Shown here piece after piece: positions 11,227 to 25,500 of a stretch of 64,000 nt of DNA. Numbering within the stretch: the stretch's first letter is position 1; each line of letters opens with the position of its first letter. The position numbers and the translations under genes were made by a program. The notes beneath the pieces are model-generated. The model saw only the letters and a list, made by a program, of their open reading frames with translations. It made no database searches and was not told the DNA's origin. Source of the stretch: RUG100 sp050953425. GTDB lineage: Bacteria; Bacillota; Clostridia; Peptostreptococcales; Anaerovoracaceae. The stretch spans positions 620,001 to 684,000 of the forward strand of contig JBMNMQ010000007.1 in assembly GCA_050953425.1 (NCBI GenBank), in the 5' to 3' direction.

Positions 11227-12323
11227 CGCATGTGCTGTTCACGGCGGCGGCGGTGCTGGCCGGGCTGCTGCTGGCGGCGTCCGGTGCCGTCTTTCATCTG
11301 GTCTTCTATAACTCGGACGAGCGCAAGAGCCGTCCGGCTTCCATACCCGACGGCGAGCAGTACAGCGAGAACCGCCGGCGCATCGCCCGCCTGCTGGAGG
11401 GCGTCAACGCCCGGCCTTATGAAGAGGTTTGGATCCGTTCGCGCGACGGGCTGCCGCTGTACGGCCGCTACTACGAAATCCGCCCCGGCGCGCCGACGCA
11501 CATCCAGTTCCACGGCTACCGCGGCGCGGCGGTGCGGGAGTACGCCGCCTGCCGGCAGTGCGAATGGGAGCTGGGCGTCAATACGCTGCTGGTCGACGAG
11601 CGCGCGCACGGCAGGAGCGGCGGGCATGTCACCACCTTCGGCATCCGCGAGCGCGGCGACGTGCTGGCCTGGGCCGAGTACGCGGCCCGGCGCTTCGGCC
11701 CGGACTGCCCGCTGATTCTGTCCGGGGTCTCGATGGGCGCGGCCGCGGTGCTGATGGCGGCTGATCTGCCGCTGCCCGGCAGCGTGCGCGGCCTCATCGC
11801 CGACAGTCCCTACGACTCGCCGAAGGACATCATCTGCACCGTCATCCGCGACCGCCGTCTGCCGGTCCGTCTGCTCTGGCCGCTGGTCTATCTGGGCGGA
11901 CTGCTGTACGGCGGCGTCAACCTCAAGGAAGCGAGCGCGCTGACTTCGCTGCAGCGGTCGCGGCTCCCGGTGCTGATCTACCACGGCACCGGCGATGCCT
12001 TTGTGCCCTGCGAGATGAGCGTCCGCATCAGGGACCGGTATCCGGACCGGGTGCAGCTGGAGATCTTTCCCGGCGCGGCCCACGGCATCAGCTACCTCTC
12101 CGACAGCGATCGCTACGTGGCGGTGATGCGCGCGTTCATGCGGCGCGTCGCCGGCGCATCGATGCCGGGGGAGGAATTCGGCGCGGCGGAGGGGCGGGAG
12201 CCTGTCACAGAGCCTGCCGGGGAATTCGGCGCGGAGGAAGAACCGGACCGAGAGCCGGCCGCAGGGTCGGCTGCAAAGCCGGTTAAAAAATCGGGGCAGC
12301 TATTCGGCAAAAAGAACGGTTAA
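11223..12323 (+). CDS. Membrane-anchored alpha/beta hydrolase
   Basis: A 366-aa protein. An N-terminal hydrophobic segment (residues ~3-27) anchors or exports it. The serine hydrolase fold follows, with oxyanion-type FHGYRG, nucleophile elbow GVSMGA (Ser170), acid region HGTGDAFVP and catalytic His in GAAHGISY. It resembles the bacterial BEM46/YqkD-type family of lipases/esterases; the substrate is not known. After residue ~315 comes a low-complexity tail with two copies of an EEFGAAE/GEFGAEE-type unit and a basic end, absent from typical homologues and built from a visible DNA duplication (~12168-12265). Its start overlaps the transporter stop by 4 bp. Confidence 0.85.
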   Translation: MTHVLFTAAAVLAGLLLAASGAVFHLVFYNSDERKSRPASIPDGEQYSENRRRIARLLEGVNARPYEEVWIRSRDGLPLYGRYYEIRPGAPTHIQFHGYRGAAVREYAACRQCEWELGVNTLLVDERAHGRSGGHVTTFGIRERGDVLAWAEYAARRFGPDCPLILSGVSMGAAAVLMAADLPLPGSVRGLIADSPYDSPKDIICTVIRDRRLPVRLLWPLVYLGGLLYGGVNLKEASALTSLQRSRLPVLIYHGTGDAFVPCEMSVRIRDRYPDRVQLEIFPGAAHGISYLSDSDRYVAVMRAFMRRVAGASMPGEEFGAAEGREPVTEPAGEFGAEEEPDREPAAGSAAKPVKKSGQLFGKKNG

Positions 12324-12340
12324 GAACAGACAAAAAACTA

Positions 12341-12369
12341 TTGACAAGGGCGGACGGCCCTGATATTAT
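12341..12369 (+). promoter_or_regulatory. rRNA promoter P1
   Basis: A perfect -35 TTGACA (12341-12346), a 17-bp spacer and TATTAT (12364-12369). It lies about 400 bp upstream of 16S. The stretch 12324-12765 has no gene: it holds this promoter, P2 and the rRNA leader. Confidence 0.85.
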
Positions 12370-12482
12370 GTAAAAGCTGTCGCGAAAACGGCACCCCGGC
12401 GCCCGGCCGGAAAGGCCGGCCTGCCGCAGTCATTTCGCGGCCCCGGCGCGGCGAAAAAAAGCCCGGCGAGGCAAAAAAATGA

Positions 12483-12511
12483 TTGACACGGGGGTCAAAA
12501 AGCGATAGAAT
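12483..12511 (+). promoter_or_regulatory. rRNA promoter P2
   Basis: A second strong promoter, TTGACA (12483-12488), a 17-bp spacer and TAGAAT (12506-12511). Tandem P1/P2 promoters are the usual arrangement for rRNA operons. The leader 12520-12765 contains an ACATTGACAAC element and inverted segments probably involved in antitermination and processing. Confidence 0.88.
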
Positions 12512-12765
12512 TAAAAAGCACGCTAAAAGGGAAAACGCCCTGCCGCGTGCCTGAACATTGACAACAACATAGTGTAGAAATTTAGTCGAAAAAGGTGTTT
12601 CAAACACCAAAAAACTAAATGGAACGATCATGTACGAACATGAAAGTTCCCGACAATTTCTAAAACCAAAAGCAATAATTCGGAGACGAATGAAGACGCG
12701 AAAAGCGTGAGCGAAGAGTTTAGAAATCAAACTTGATTTAAAGCCTTCGGGCTTTAGATACGATC

Positions 12766-14290
<1,525 letters not shown>

Positions 14291-14316
14291 CTCAAGTTTC
14301 TGCACTATGTCTGTTT

Positions 14317-14393
<77 letters not shown>

Positions 14394-14415
14394 TCACCTC
14401 CATACGGAGGAACGT

Positions 14416-14434
14416 ACCTTGAAAACTGAATACC
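14416..14434 (+). other. 23S rRNA processing stem, 5' strand
   Basis: ACCTTGAAAACTGAATACC here is almost perfectly complementary to GGTATTCAGTTTTCAGGGT at 17569-17587 beyond the 23S gene. The two would form the long stem cut by RNase III to release pre-23S rRNA, and the element is also boxA-like. Confidence 0.75.
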
Positions 14435-14630
14435 GAAACTGTGGAGAATTTGCAAAGCAAATTTTCAACGAACGAATCGAGAAGTATCAAGCGAGAACAG
14501 GAAAAGAGTTTTTCTGGAAGAAGCGAGGTATAACTGCGATTCATCGAGAAACCAGAACAATTCACTACGAGCGAAAAGCAATAGTGAAAGTGCGAGAGCA
14601 CGAAAGACCATCGTACGCTAGCGATGGCAG

Positions 14631-17523
<2,893 letters not shown>

Positions 17524-17635
17524 GAGAAGGTTTCCGAAGATGCGGCGCCGCAGGGCGCAGACAGTGAAGGTATTCAGTTTTCAGGGTATGAGAACAATCA
17601 CATATCCTGAAGCTCCGCGAAAGCGGAGGGAAAAA

Positions 17636-17751
17636 TCTGGTGACGATAGCGTGGAGGCTACACCTGTTCCCATCCCGAACACAGAAGTTAAGCTCCACAG
17701 CGCTGATGATACTTGTCGGGCGACCGGCCGGGAAAGCAGGACGTTGCCAGT
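17636..17751 (+). rRNA. rrf: 5S ribosomal RNA
   Basis: About 116 nt, containing the conserved CACCTGTTCCCATCCCGAACACAG. The terminal helix is TCTGGTGACG with CGTTGCCAG. Its last bases are the start of the repeat array that follows. The 23S-5S spacer 17524-17635 holds only processing sequence. Confidence 0.95.
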
Positions 17752-18052
17752 TTTGCAGAAAAGAGCGTACCGAAGGTGCGCTCTTTTCTAATGCAAAACT
17801 GGACAGCGAAGCGCGGCACCGCGAGGTGCAGCGCGGAGGAGCGAAAGCGTTGCCAGTTTTACAAAAAACGAGCGCACCGCAGGTGGGCTCGTTTTTTAAT
17901 GCAAAACTGGACAGCGAAGCGCGGCACTGCGAGGTGCAGCGCGGAGGAGCGAAAGCGTTGCCAGTTTTGCAGAAAAGAGCGCACCGCAGGTGGGCTCGTT
18001 TTTTAATGTAAAACTGGACAGCGAAGCGCGGCACCGCGAGGTGCAGCGCGGA
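17744..18052 (+). repeat. Triplicated rRNA terminator repeat (3 x ~107 bp)
   Basis: Three tandem copies start at 17744, 17850 and 17958 (periods 106 and 108 bp). Each begins with the 5S 3' end TTGCCAGTTTT. Each then holds a terminator hairpin of the form GAGCG-ACC/GGT-GCTC flanked by A and T runs (copies 2 and 3 end in six or more T), wrapped by an outer inverted repeat CCAGTTTTGCA/TGCAAAACTGG. Each ends with a second GC-rich hairpin around GGCACC-GCGA-GGTGC. Copies differ in only a few bases. Function: transcription termination of the rRNA operon, in triplicate. Confidence 0.85.
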
Positions 18053-18366
18053 AAATAACAAAAGAGGTTTCCTTTCTTGTAACCCGCAAGTGCCGCTGCT
18101 GATACGCCGCGGCGGCGCCCGCGCCGTTGAAAATTTCACCGCATCTTCGGCCCGGGCAGGGGATCCGGGATCTCGAAACTGCGTCGGCACTTACAGGCGG
18201 ACGGCCGAATTGTGACGGGAATTAACTAAAACCTTACCGAATGTTATCCCGGCTATCGTTGTTTGAGGGACTGCCCCGTGAATATAATATTTTCTGCCAG
18301 AATGCTCGTCGGGTATTCAAAGTAAAGGGGAAGGTACAACACACACAGATAAGGAGGGTGCAAACA
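18053..18366 (+). promoter_or_regulatory. Intergenic region with promoter for the phosphoesterase gene
   Basis: About 310 bp without a gene. A promoter TTGTTT (18259-18264), an 18-bp spacer and TATAAT (18283-18288) sits about 80 bp before the next start, whose ribosome site is AAGGAGGGT. An 8-bp inverted repeat AAGTGCCG/CGGCACTT (18089 and 18185) is unexplained. Confidence 0.6.
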
Positions 18367-21300
18367 ATGAGGATCAAAAGACTGCTCGCTGGTCTGCTGT
18401 CCGGTGTGATCGCGTTGTCCGGCTTTACGCTGGGAAACGCCGCCGTCAGAGCCGGGGAGCAGAGCGGGCAGGAAACACCGACGGCCCTGACACAGGAAAT
18501 GGTGGACACGGCCAACGATGCTTACAACAACAATTCGAACGCAGCGATGGAATTCATCAGCATGTCCGACACACATGCCGCCAGCTACGAACAGAAGCAC
18601 TGGGCGTTCGAAAACATCAGGAAATGGTCTGAGAAAAAGGGCTTTAACACGGCCACCGTCATGGTCGGCGGCGATGTCGAAGCAAACGAAAGAGAAGAGC
18701 AGGCGGGAAACAGCGTCCGTTTCTACACGGCGGTTCAGCAGCTGATGAATGAGACATTCGGCAATCTGCCGGTCCAGTTCTGCAGAGGAAACCACGACAT
18801 CCAGAGCAGCATGGAAAAAGTGTTCGATCAGTACGGATGGGCGGATCACTGGTATTATAAAGGGCAGAACGGAAGCTACTACAACAACTTCCACATCAAG
18901 GTGAACGGCTATGATTTCATCACGCTCGATTATCACAGCTACAGCTCGTTCCTCGACAGCACGCTGAATGAGATCAAAAATGCTTCGGATTACGATCCGA
19001 AAAAGCCGATCTTCATCCAGATCCACAGCGGCCTCAGCGGCACAACCACGGGAAGCTATCAGGATCTCGGCAGCGGATATCTGCAGAGCAGGCTGGCTGA
19101 CTGGCCGCAGGCTGTCGTGATGACGGCGCACTCCCACTACGGTGCGGAGGAAGAGACGGGTATTTACCAGAAAAATTTTACCGTCGTCAACAACGGCTCC
19201 ATGGATTACCTCGAAGTATCCAGTGACGGATTTCTGGAGAACTCCGTCCTCAACTGGATCCAGGGGGATCTCGAGAACAAGCACAACGAACTGACCTGCA
19301 ACTACATCACGGTTCAGAAGGACGGCACGACCGTCATCCGCCGCTTTGACGTCACCAACCAGCGCTGGATGGGCATGCCGTGGGTCATCGACACCAAGGC
19401 CGGCAGGGACGGCTTCCGCTATACACCGGGTCAGCGCGACAAGACCGCGCCGTGGTTCGAGGACAGCGCCGAGGCAAAGATGGAAAACATCACGGAAAAC
19501 AGCGCCGACCTCGTCTTCGATCAGGCGGTCGACAATCAGCTCGTCCAGCATTACCGGATCAGCCTGAAGAACGCGAGAACCAACGAAGACGCCTCCTATT
19601 CGGTCATCCCGGAGAAGTTCGACTACGACATGTCTCCCAAGGGAGTGACAGGATCGTTCAAGTCCTATTCGCGGTTCTATATCCGCCCGTATCCGAAGCA
19701 GCTCAAGTACTACTTCACCAAACTCAAGAAGAACACAACGTATCGCGTCAGCATCACCGCCGTCGATTCCTTTGGCAACGAGTCCGAGGACCGGGAATTC
19801 AAGTTCAAGACGGCCGGCGAGAGCGAGCAGCCCGTAACGACACTGCCGGAATCCCTCAAGAACGGAAAGTTCCTGGATATGGATTTTGACAATGAGGACC
19901 TCAAGGACAGCGCGAACCAGATCAATGCCTCCGCGAACGGAAACATCACCTATACGGACGGCATCAAGGGCAGGGGCGTTCACATTCCGTCCGGGAACGA
20001 AAATTACGTCAGTCTCGGAAAAGATGACCGGATGTCCGGTGACTCGAACCTGACGATGAACTTCTGGATCAACTCCGCGAGCGTCAGCAGCGATGCGGCA
20101 ATCATCAGCAATAAGAACTGGTACAGCGGCGGCAATGATGGATGGTACGTCGGGTTCCGTCTGAGCAGTCTCGATTCCGTCGGCTTTAACGCGGCCGCCA
20201 GCGGCACGAGAATGGACTTTGATGCCAGTGCTTCCTTCAAGGACAAGTGGAAGATGGTGACCGTGTCCATCGACCGCGATACGAAAAAGGTCACAATTTA
20301 TATCGACGGCGCCGAGAGCAGCGCGAGCACGAATCTGTCCATGATTGACGGCTCGTTCAATGCCGGTCTCCCCGTCAACATCGGCGTCGACGGTGCGGCG
20401 GGCAACGGCGGTGCGGATTTTGTCATGGACGGTCTGCAGATGTGGAACCGGGTGCTCACCGCTGACGAGATCAAGGCGATCTACGACGTCACGACCTATC
20501 ACGAAGACACGACGAATTATGCGGAGAAGCTGGCCGGCCTGATCAAGGATGCCGAGTCCCTGCTCGCGAAATACAACGAAGGCGGGGAGAACGGGATCAC
20601 CTACAGCAAAAAGGCGGCCGAGAACCTGAAGAAAGCGCTGGACGAGGCTGAAAAAGCGCAGACGAAGGAAGAACAGCAGGATGCCTGCGGCGAGCTCGCC
20701 TACCGCATTGAAAAGATGAACGCTTCCATGAAGGTCACGACGATGAAGAACGCGGACTTCTCCGTTGCCTGCTGCGACAGCTGGCACGGCGACCACGGCG
20801 AGGGGGACTACGGCGAGAGCCGTCTCTATGCGCCGGAGAAAGCCATCGACGATGAAAACGGCACCGCCTGGCATACGAACTGGAGCTCGGATGCGAACGG
20901 CGCAATCTACAAGTTCCCGCACACGATCATCATCGATACCAAGAAGACGCACGAAATCACCGGTATACAGCGGGTCGGACGCGCGAACCGTGATTACATC
21001 CGCCGCTTCACCGTCGATGCATCGGATGATCTCGAGGCTCTGAAGGCAGATGAAACCCCGGATTACACGGGAATGTTCGCCGACCGCGAGAGCGATTATC
21101 AGGCGATTGACAAGACACTGACCGGCCGCTACATCAAGGTGACGATCCTCGACACATGGCTGATGCAGGACGGCGGACACGAGAATTGGGAATGGGCCTA
21201 CACCGGCGAAATCGCCTTCACCGGCCATGAGAAAAAAGTCAGTGCAAAGGTTACCCTGAACGGCAGCGGCGGCACGGGCACGACCCTGACCGAGTACACG

Positions 21301-22059
21301 CCGGGCGAGGAGATACAGCTTCCGAGCGACTGGAAACGCGACGGCTATACCTTTGCAGGCTGGTACGACAACGCCGACTTCACGGGTTCGCCGATCACCG
21401 CGATTCCGCAGAACGCGACCGGAGATCTGACGTTCTATGCCAAGTGGAAGAAAAACGAGCCGGTCGAACCGGATCATCCCGGCGTCAAGACGACCGACAC
21501 GGATCTGCTCAATCTGAAGGTTACAGCGGCCGGCAGACATACGCAGAAACTGACCTGGAAAAAAATCCCCGGAGCGACTCGCTACACGGTCTATGCCCGC
21601 AGGGGCGACGGGAATTTCCGCGCTTACCGCACGGTTCGCGGCACGCAGCTGACCCGAAAGGGCTTGAGAAACGGCCGTCTCTACAAGTACCGCGTCCGCG
21701 CGTACAAGACCGTCAACGGCAAGAAGAAGATACTGGCAGAGAGCCTCAAATGCTACTCGATTGCAGGCGGCAGCAGCAAATCGTACACCGATGCGAAGAG
21801 CGTCCGCACCGCGAGCCGGTCACTCACGCTGAAAGCCGGAAGCTCTGCGAAGATCCGCGCCTCGCTCACCAAAGTGAAAAAGCACAGAAACTTCCTCAGC
21901 GAGCGCATCGTCAAGCATCTGCGTTATGCGAGTTCGAACACGAAGGTCTGCCGTGTGAACGCGAGCGGAAAGGTGACCGCGAAAAAAGCCGGTACCTGCC
22001 GCATCTACGTCTACGCACCGAACGGCGTCTATGCTTCCGTGAAAGTGAAGGTAAAATAA
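18367..22059 (+). CDS. Exported multidomain metallophosphoesterase (surface protein)
   Basis: A 1,230-aa secreted protein. Residues 1-29 are a signal peptide (cleavage after AAVRA). A calcineurin-like phosphoesterase (~60-350) has all metal ligands: SDTH (Asp68, His70), GGD (Asp103), GNHD (Asn142, His143), IHSG (His220) and AHSH (His255, His257). Then come an FN3/Ig-like domain (~360-485), a LamG/concanavalin-type domain (~497-710), a FIVAR-like helical pair (~718-785), an F5/8 discoidin-like carbohydrate-binding domain (~789-955), an InlB B-repeat (~957-1028, RDGYTFAGWY), FN3 (~1039-1135) and a basic bacterial Ig domain (~1137-1230). No LPXTG, SLH or choline-binding anchor is visible. It probably acts on phosphate esters of host or diet glycans or nucleotides; the substrate is unknown. 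Confidence 0.88.
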   Translation: MRIKRLLAGLLSGVIALSGFTLGNAAVRAGEQSGQETPTALTQEMVDTANDAYNNNSNAAMEFISMSDTHAASYEQKHWAFENIRKWSEKKGFNTATVMVGGDVEANEREEQAGNSVRFYTAVQQLMNETFGNLPVQFCRGNHDIQSSMEKVFDQYGWADHWYYKGQNGSYYNNFHIKVNGYDFITLDYHSYSSFLDSTLNEIKNASDYDPKKPIFIQIHSGLSGTTTGSYQDLGSGYLQSRLADWPQAVVMTAHSHYGAEEETGIYQKNFTVVNNGSMDYLEVSSDGFLENSVLNWIQGDLENKHNELTCNYITVQKDGTTVIRRFDVTNQRWMGMPWVIDTKAGRDGFRYTPGQRDKTAPWFEDSAEAKMENITENSADLVFDQAVDNQLVQHYRISLKNARTNEDASYSVIPEKFDYDMSPKGVTGSFKSYSRFYIRPYPKQLKYYFTKLKKNTTYRVSITAVDSFGNESEDREFKFKTAGESEQPVTTLPESLKNGKFLDMDFDNEDLKDSANQINASANGNITYTDGIKGRGVHIPSGNENYVSLGKDDRMSGDSNLTMNFWINSASVSSDAAIISNKNWYSGGNDGWYVGFRLSSLDSVGFNAAASGTRMDFDASASFKDKWKMVTVSIDRDTKKVTIYIDGAESSASTNLSMIDGSFNAGLPVNIGVDGAAGNGGADFVMDGLQMWNRVLTADEIKAIYDVTTYHEDTTNYAEKLAGLIKDAESLLAKYNEGGENGITYSKKAAENLKKALDEAEKAQTKEEQQDACGELAYRIEKMNASMKVTTMKNADFSVACCDSWHGDHGEGDYGESRLYAPEKAIDDENGTAWHTNWSSDANGAIYKFPHTIIIDTKKTHEITGIQRVGRANRDYIRRFTVDASDDLEALKADETPDYTGMFADRESDYQAIDKTLTGRYIKVTILDTWLMQDGGHENWEWAYTGEIAFTGHEKKVSAKVTLNGSGGTGTTLTEYTPGEEIQLPSDWKRDGYTFAGWYDNADFTGSPITAIPQNATGDLTFYAKWKKNEPVEPDHPGVKTTDTDLLNLKVTAAGRHTQKLTWKKIPGATRYTVYARRGDGNFRAYRTVRGTQLTRKGLRNGRLYKYRVRAYKTVNGKKKILAESLKCYSIAGGSSKSYTDAKSVRTASRSLTLKAGSSAKIRASLTKVKKHRNFLSERIVKHLRYASSNTKVCRVNASGKVTAKKAGTCRIYVYAPNGVYASVKVKVK

Positions 22060-22113
22060 ATTCGATCCGCGGCGCCGGCAGTGCGGTGCCGCTGGGAAAA
22101 GACGAGCTGGCAG

Positions 22114-22145
22114 AAAGCCGCCGCCCCGGTCGGGGCGGCGGCTTT
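22114..22145 (+). terminator. Terminator-like hairpin after surface gene 1
   Basis: A 15-bp perfect stem AAAGCCGCCGCCCCG / CGGGGCGGCGGCTTT with a 2-nt loop. The T tract is short, but the A/T flanks are typical of a bidirectional terminator. Confidence 0.75.
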
Positions 22146-22298
22146 GCCGTTTCGGCGCCGCCGCTCCCTGTCCGGCTCCATAGAGTTCGGCCTTCTTCGG
22201 CGCCGTTACTGCCTGTTTGGTTCCGGTGCGATTTGTTTTTGCGGCACCATCGCGCTATGCTTTCTGCCTGTTTGCGGCCAAAACTGCCTGTTTGTTTC

Positions 22299-22328
22299 TT
22301 GCTGCGGACTGCCGGCCCGTGGTAACAT
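22299..22328 (+). promoter_or_regulatory. Candidate promoter of surface gene 2
   Basis: TTGCTG (22299-22304), an 18-bp spacer and TAACAT (22323-22328), a moderate sigma-A match. The gap 22146-22298 also carries three dispersed CTGCCTGTTTG copies with no obvious role. The predicted leader is about 180 nt. Confidence 0.5.
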
Positions 22329-22442
22329 AAAAGTGCCGGAAGGGGCGAATCTCCTGCACGGCGAAGAGGGTATAAAGCGACGGCATCGACTGCGCCCTGC
22401 AGCCGGTGTCCTGCGGCCGGCCATCTACGGCCGCCATCGATG

Positions 22443-22484
22443 AGCTCTGCCACGGTGTTTGCAGCGGCAGAGTTTTTCTCTGCC
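22443..22484 (+). promoter_or_regulatory. Attenuator-like hairpins in leader of surface gene 2
   Basis: CTCTGCC (22445-22451) pairs with GGCAGAG (22466-22472), followed by five T: an intrinsic terminator 40 bp before the start codon. A second CTCTGCC (22478-22484) can pair with the same GGCAGAG, so the two hairpins exclude each other. Upstream, GCGGCCG/CGGCCGC (~22413-22434) forms another hairpin. The arrangement looks like transcription attenuation. I could not match the leader to a known riboswitch. Confidence 0.5.
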
Positions 22485-22517
22485 GGAAATGTGAAACGAA
22501 ACAGAAAGGAAGTCATA

Positions 22518-25500
22518 ATGAAAACGCGCAAAAAGCTGCTCGCTGTACTGCTTGCCTGCTCTCTGGCTTTCGGCATGATGCCGGCGCTGGCTTTTGCCGG
22601 TGAGAGCGGAACAGCGGAATCTTCTCTCTCACTGAGCACGACAAAGCTGTCGTTCGACCCGGTTTATACCGGTTACGACCGGCCGGAGGCGAAGACGGTC
22701 ACGATCACCAACACGGGTACCGACGCACTCACTTTCGAATCCTTTTCCACTTCATACTTTGACATCAGCATCTCACCCTCGACCGTCGCGGCGGGGGAGC
22801 AGGCGACGGTGTCGGTGCAGCCGAGGGCCGGTCTCACGGCGAAGCGCTATTCCTCCGAGTTCACGCTGCTGCAGGGGCAGGAAGAAGACACGACCATCCG
22901 TGTTGATTTTGCGGTCTATGATCCGCTGACGGTCTCCGTGGCACCGAGTCCCGACACGACTACGATCGTCAGGGGCAGTTCGCTCGGGCTCAACGCGACG
23001 ATCAAGGGCGGCGATGCGGAGCATTATACGATGAAATGGTATGCAGACGGCGAACTTTTCCAAGAGGGCTCGAGCGTTTCCGACGGAGCGGTGCTGGTTT
23101 CGCCGCAGCAGGATACTGATTATTACCTCGAAGTCAGCGACGGCCTCGCCACGGTTCGCAGCAGCACCCTGCATATCGCGGTCAAAGAACAGCAGGCCGC
23201 CGCGGAGATTTCGCCGGCGAAGATGACGTTTGATCCGGTCATTGAGGGCTATGCACAGCCGCAGGCGCGGAAAGCGGTCATCAAAAACACCGGCAATGTC
23301 AATCTGGATCTGAGCAGCCTGGAAAAAGAGCAGAACTATTTTTCCTTCTTTGATCTGAGCCGTAAAGTCATCGCCCCCGGAGAAGAAGCGACCCTGAAGG
23401 TACAGCCAAAGAGCGGGCTTTCGGCCGGCACCTACTCGACGACGCTGACTGCGGCCGGTTCGCAGTGCGAGATCAGCTTTCAGGTCTATGCGGCGCTCCA
23501 GGCCGAAGTGCTGTGTGCGGTCGACAGCATTTCTGCCGGCGACACCCTGATGCTGGCGGCGAAGGTGCAGGGCGGCACCGGCCGGTATACTTATCAGTGG
23601 TACGCGGATGGCAGCGCCATCGACGGTGCGACCGGCAGCACGCTGACGATCAAGCCGACGACGACCGCACGCTACACCGTGAAAGTGCGCGACGGCAGCG
23701 CGGAAGCGGAATCCGCGCCGCGCACCATTACCGTCAATGAGGCGAACGTCTCGCTCTCGGCGGCACCGACCAAACTGACCTTCGGACCGGTCTATGAAGA
23801 CGATGCGCGGCCGGAAAAGCAGACGGTGACGCTGCGCAACGACGGTAATCGCACCATTTCGCTGCAGCAGCCGCAGGGCACGGGCGCGTTTGAGCTCGGC
23901 GCTCTCTCACAGACGACGCTGAAACCGGGTGAAAAGGCGACGATTGAAATTCGTCCGCGGGCGAATCTGAAGCCGGGCACCTATGAGGGAAGCTTTTCGC
24001 TGGCGGCCGAGAGCGGCAATGCCCGGACCATCTCCTATTCCTGTACTGTCTATGCGGCGCTGCAGGCTTCACTGTCTTCTTCCGCGAACACCGTTGAAAA
24101 GGGCGATGCCGTCACGCTGACGGCGCAGGCTTCCGGCGGTGACGGCAGCTACGCGTATGCGTGGTTTGCGGACGGCACGCGGATCGACGGCGCCGACGGC
24201 AGGACACTGACCGTGAAGCCGGAAAAAGATACGAACTATATCGTTAAGGTGACGTCCGCCGGGAGAACGGCTGCTTCTGCATCGCAGGCCATCACCGTCG
24301 CCCGGACCAGCCTCCGCGTGGATAAGAGCATCCTGGTCTTTGCGCCGGTCTGCATCGGATACGCGCAGCCGGCGGCGGAGACCGTGACCTTCACCAACGA
24401 AGGCAATACGACGCTGGACCTGCTCCAGCCGCAGGCAAACGACAGATTTATCATCGAAGAGCTGTCACAGACCAGACTGGCGCCGGGCGAAAGTGCGACG
24501 CTGAAGATTCGGCCCCGGACCGGGCTGTCCGTCGGCAGGCACAACGGCACCTCTTACATTACGGTCAGCGGCAGCACTACCGTGGCGTTCTCCTATTTCT
24601 TTGAGGTCTGCGGCGCACCGGCGGTGACGCTGAAGGCGAGCGCCGACAGTGTAAAGAAAGGCGATTCCGTCACGCTGACGGCACAGGCTTCCGGCGGTGA
24701 CAACAGCTATGCGTATGCGTGGTTTGCGGACGGTACGCGGATCGACGGCGCCGACGGCAGGACACTGACCGTGAAGCCGGAACAGGACACGACCTACACC
24801 GTCAAAGTGACATCCGCCGGCAGCAGCGCTTCCGCACAGAAAACCATCGCCGTCACGACGGCGGGCGGGTCCGGCGGTTCAGGCGGCTCGGGCGGCGTGA
24901 CGGTGCCGTTCACCCTGTCCGGCGTGACCGATGCGGGCCTCGTGTTCGAGGCCGACCGAAACAGTACGGCCGGAGCGAAGACGATCACGATCAACAATCC
25001 GACGGAAAAGACGATGGCGGTTCACGTGCGCAGCGATGACAGCGGCCTCGTCCTGCTGGCCGACGGAGGCAGATATGTCTGGGAAAAAGAGATCACCATT
25101 CCCGCCGGCGGCTCGCAGACCGTGACGGCTGCGGCCGACTGGGATCTGGCGGTCGGAGAACACCATGGCACGCTGACGTTCTCCTCCGGTGATGCCGAAC
25201 AGACGGTCGAGGTGACCGTGCAGATGCATCCGGAGTTTACGATCGGAACCGTCGCCAGCAATTGGCAGAAAGACGGCCGGGCGCTGCTGAGCATTGCCGA
25301 ACCGCACGGCGGCAGCGGCAGCTATTCCTATCAGTGGCGCCGGAAGGGCTCCGCTTCTGTGCTCTCCGAAGGACGCACAGTCATCGTAACACCGTTCCGG
25401 GGCGAGACGGTCTATGAACTGACGGTCAGCGATGGCATTGAGACAAAAACAGCAGAATTCACACTCCGATTCGACGGCACCTCGTCGGGCGGCGGCACTT

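Noticed and set aside
17640..18190. Overlapping ORFs across the 5S gene and the terminator repeats
   Set aside because: The peptides are simply the translation of the tandem repeat; no start signals or homology.
18089..18192. Structured RNA enclosed by AAGTGCCG/CGGCACTT
   Set aside because: Only one 8-bp pairing is visible and no known RNA family fits; not enough for an ncRNA call.
18253..21540. A 1,095-codon minus-strand frame opposite the phosphoesterase gene
   Set aside because: It is a shadow of a protein with clear domains on the plus strand, with no ribosome site or family match.
22330..22440. Known riboswitch (c-di-GMP, c-di-AMP, cobalamin, molybdenum cofactor) before surface gene 2
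   Set aside because: Fragments such as GGGGCGAATC recall the c-di-AMP class, but the conserved cores could not be aligned by eye. Kept only as an unidentified attenuator.
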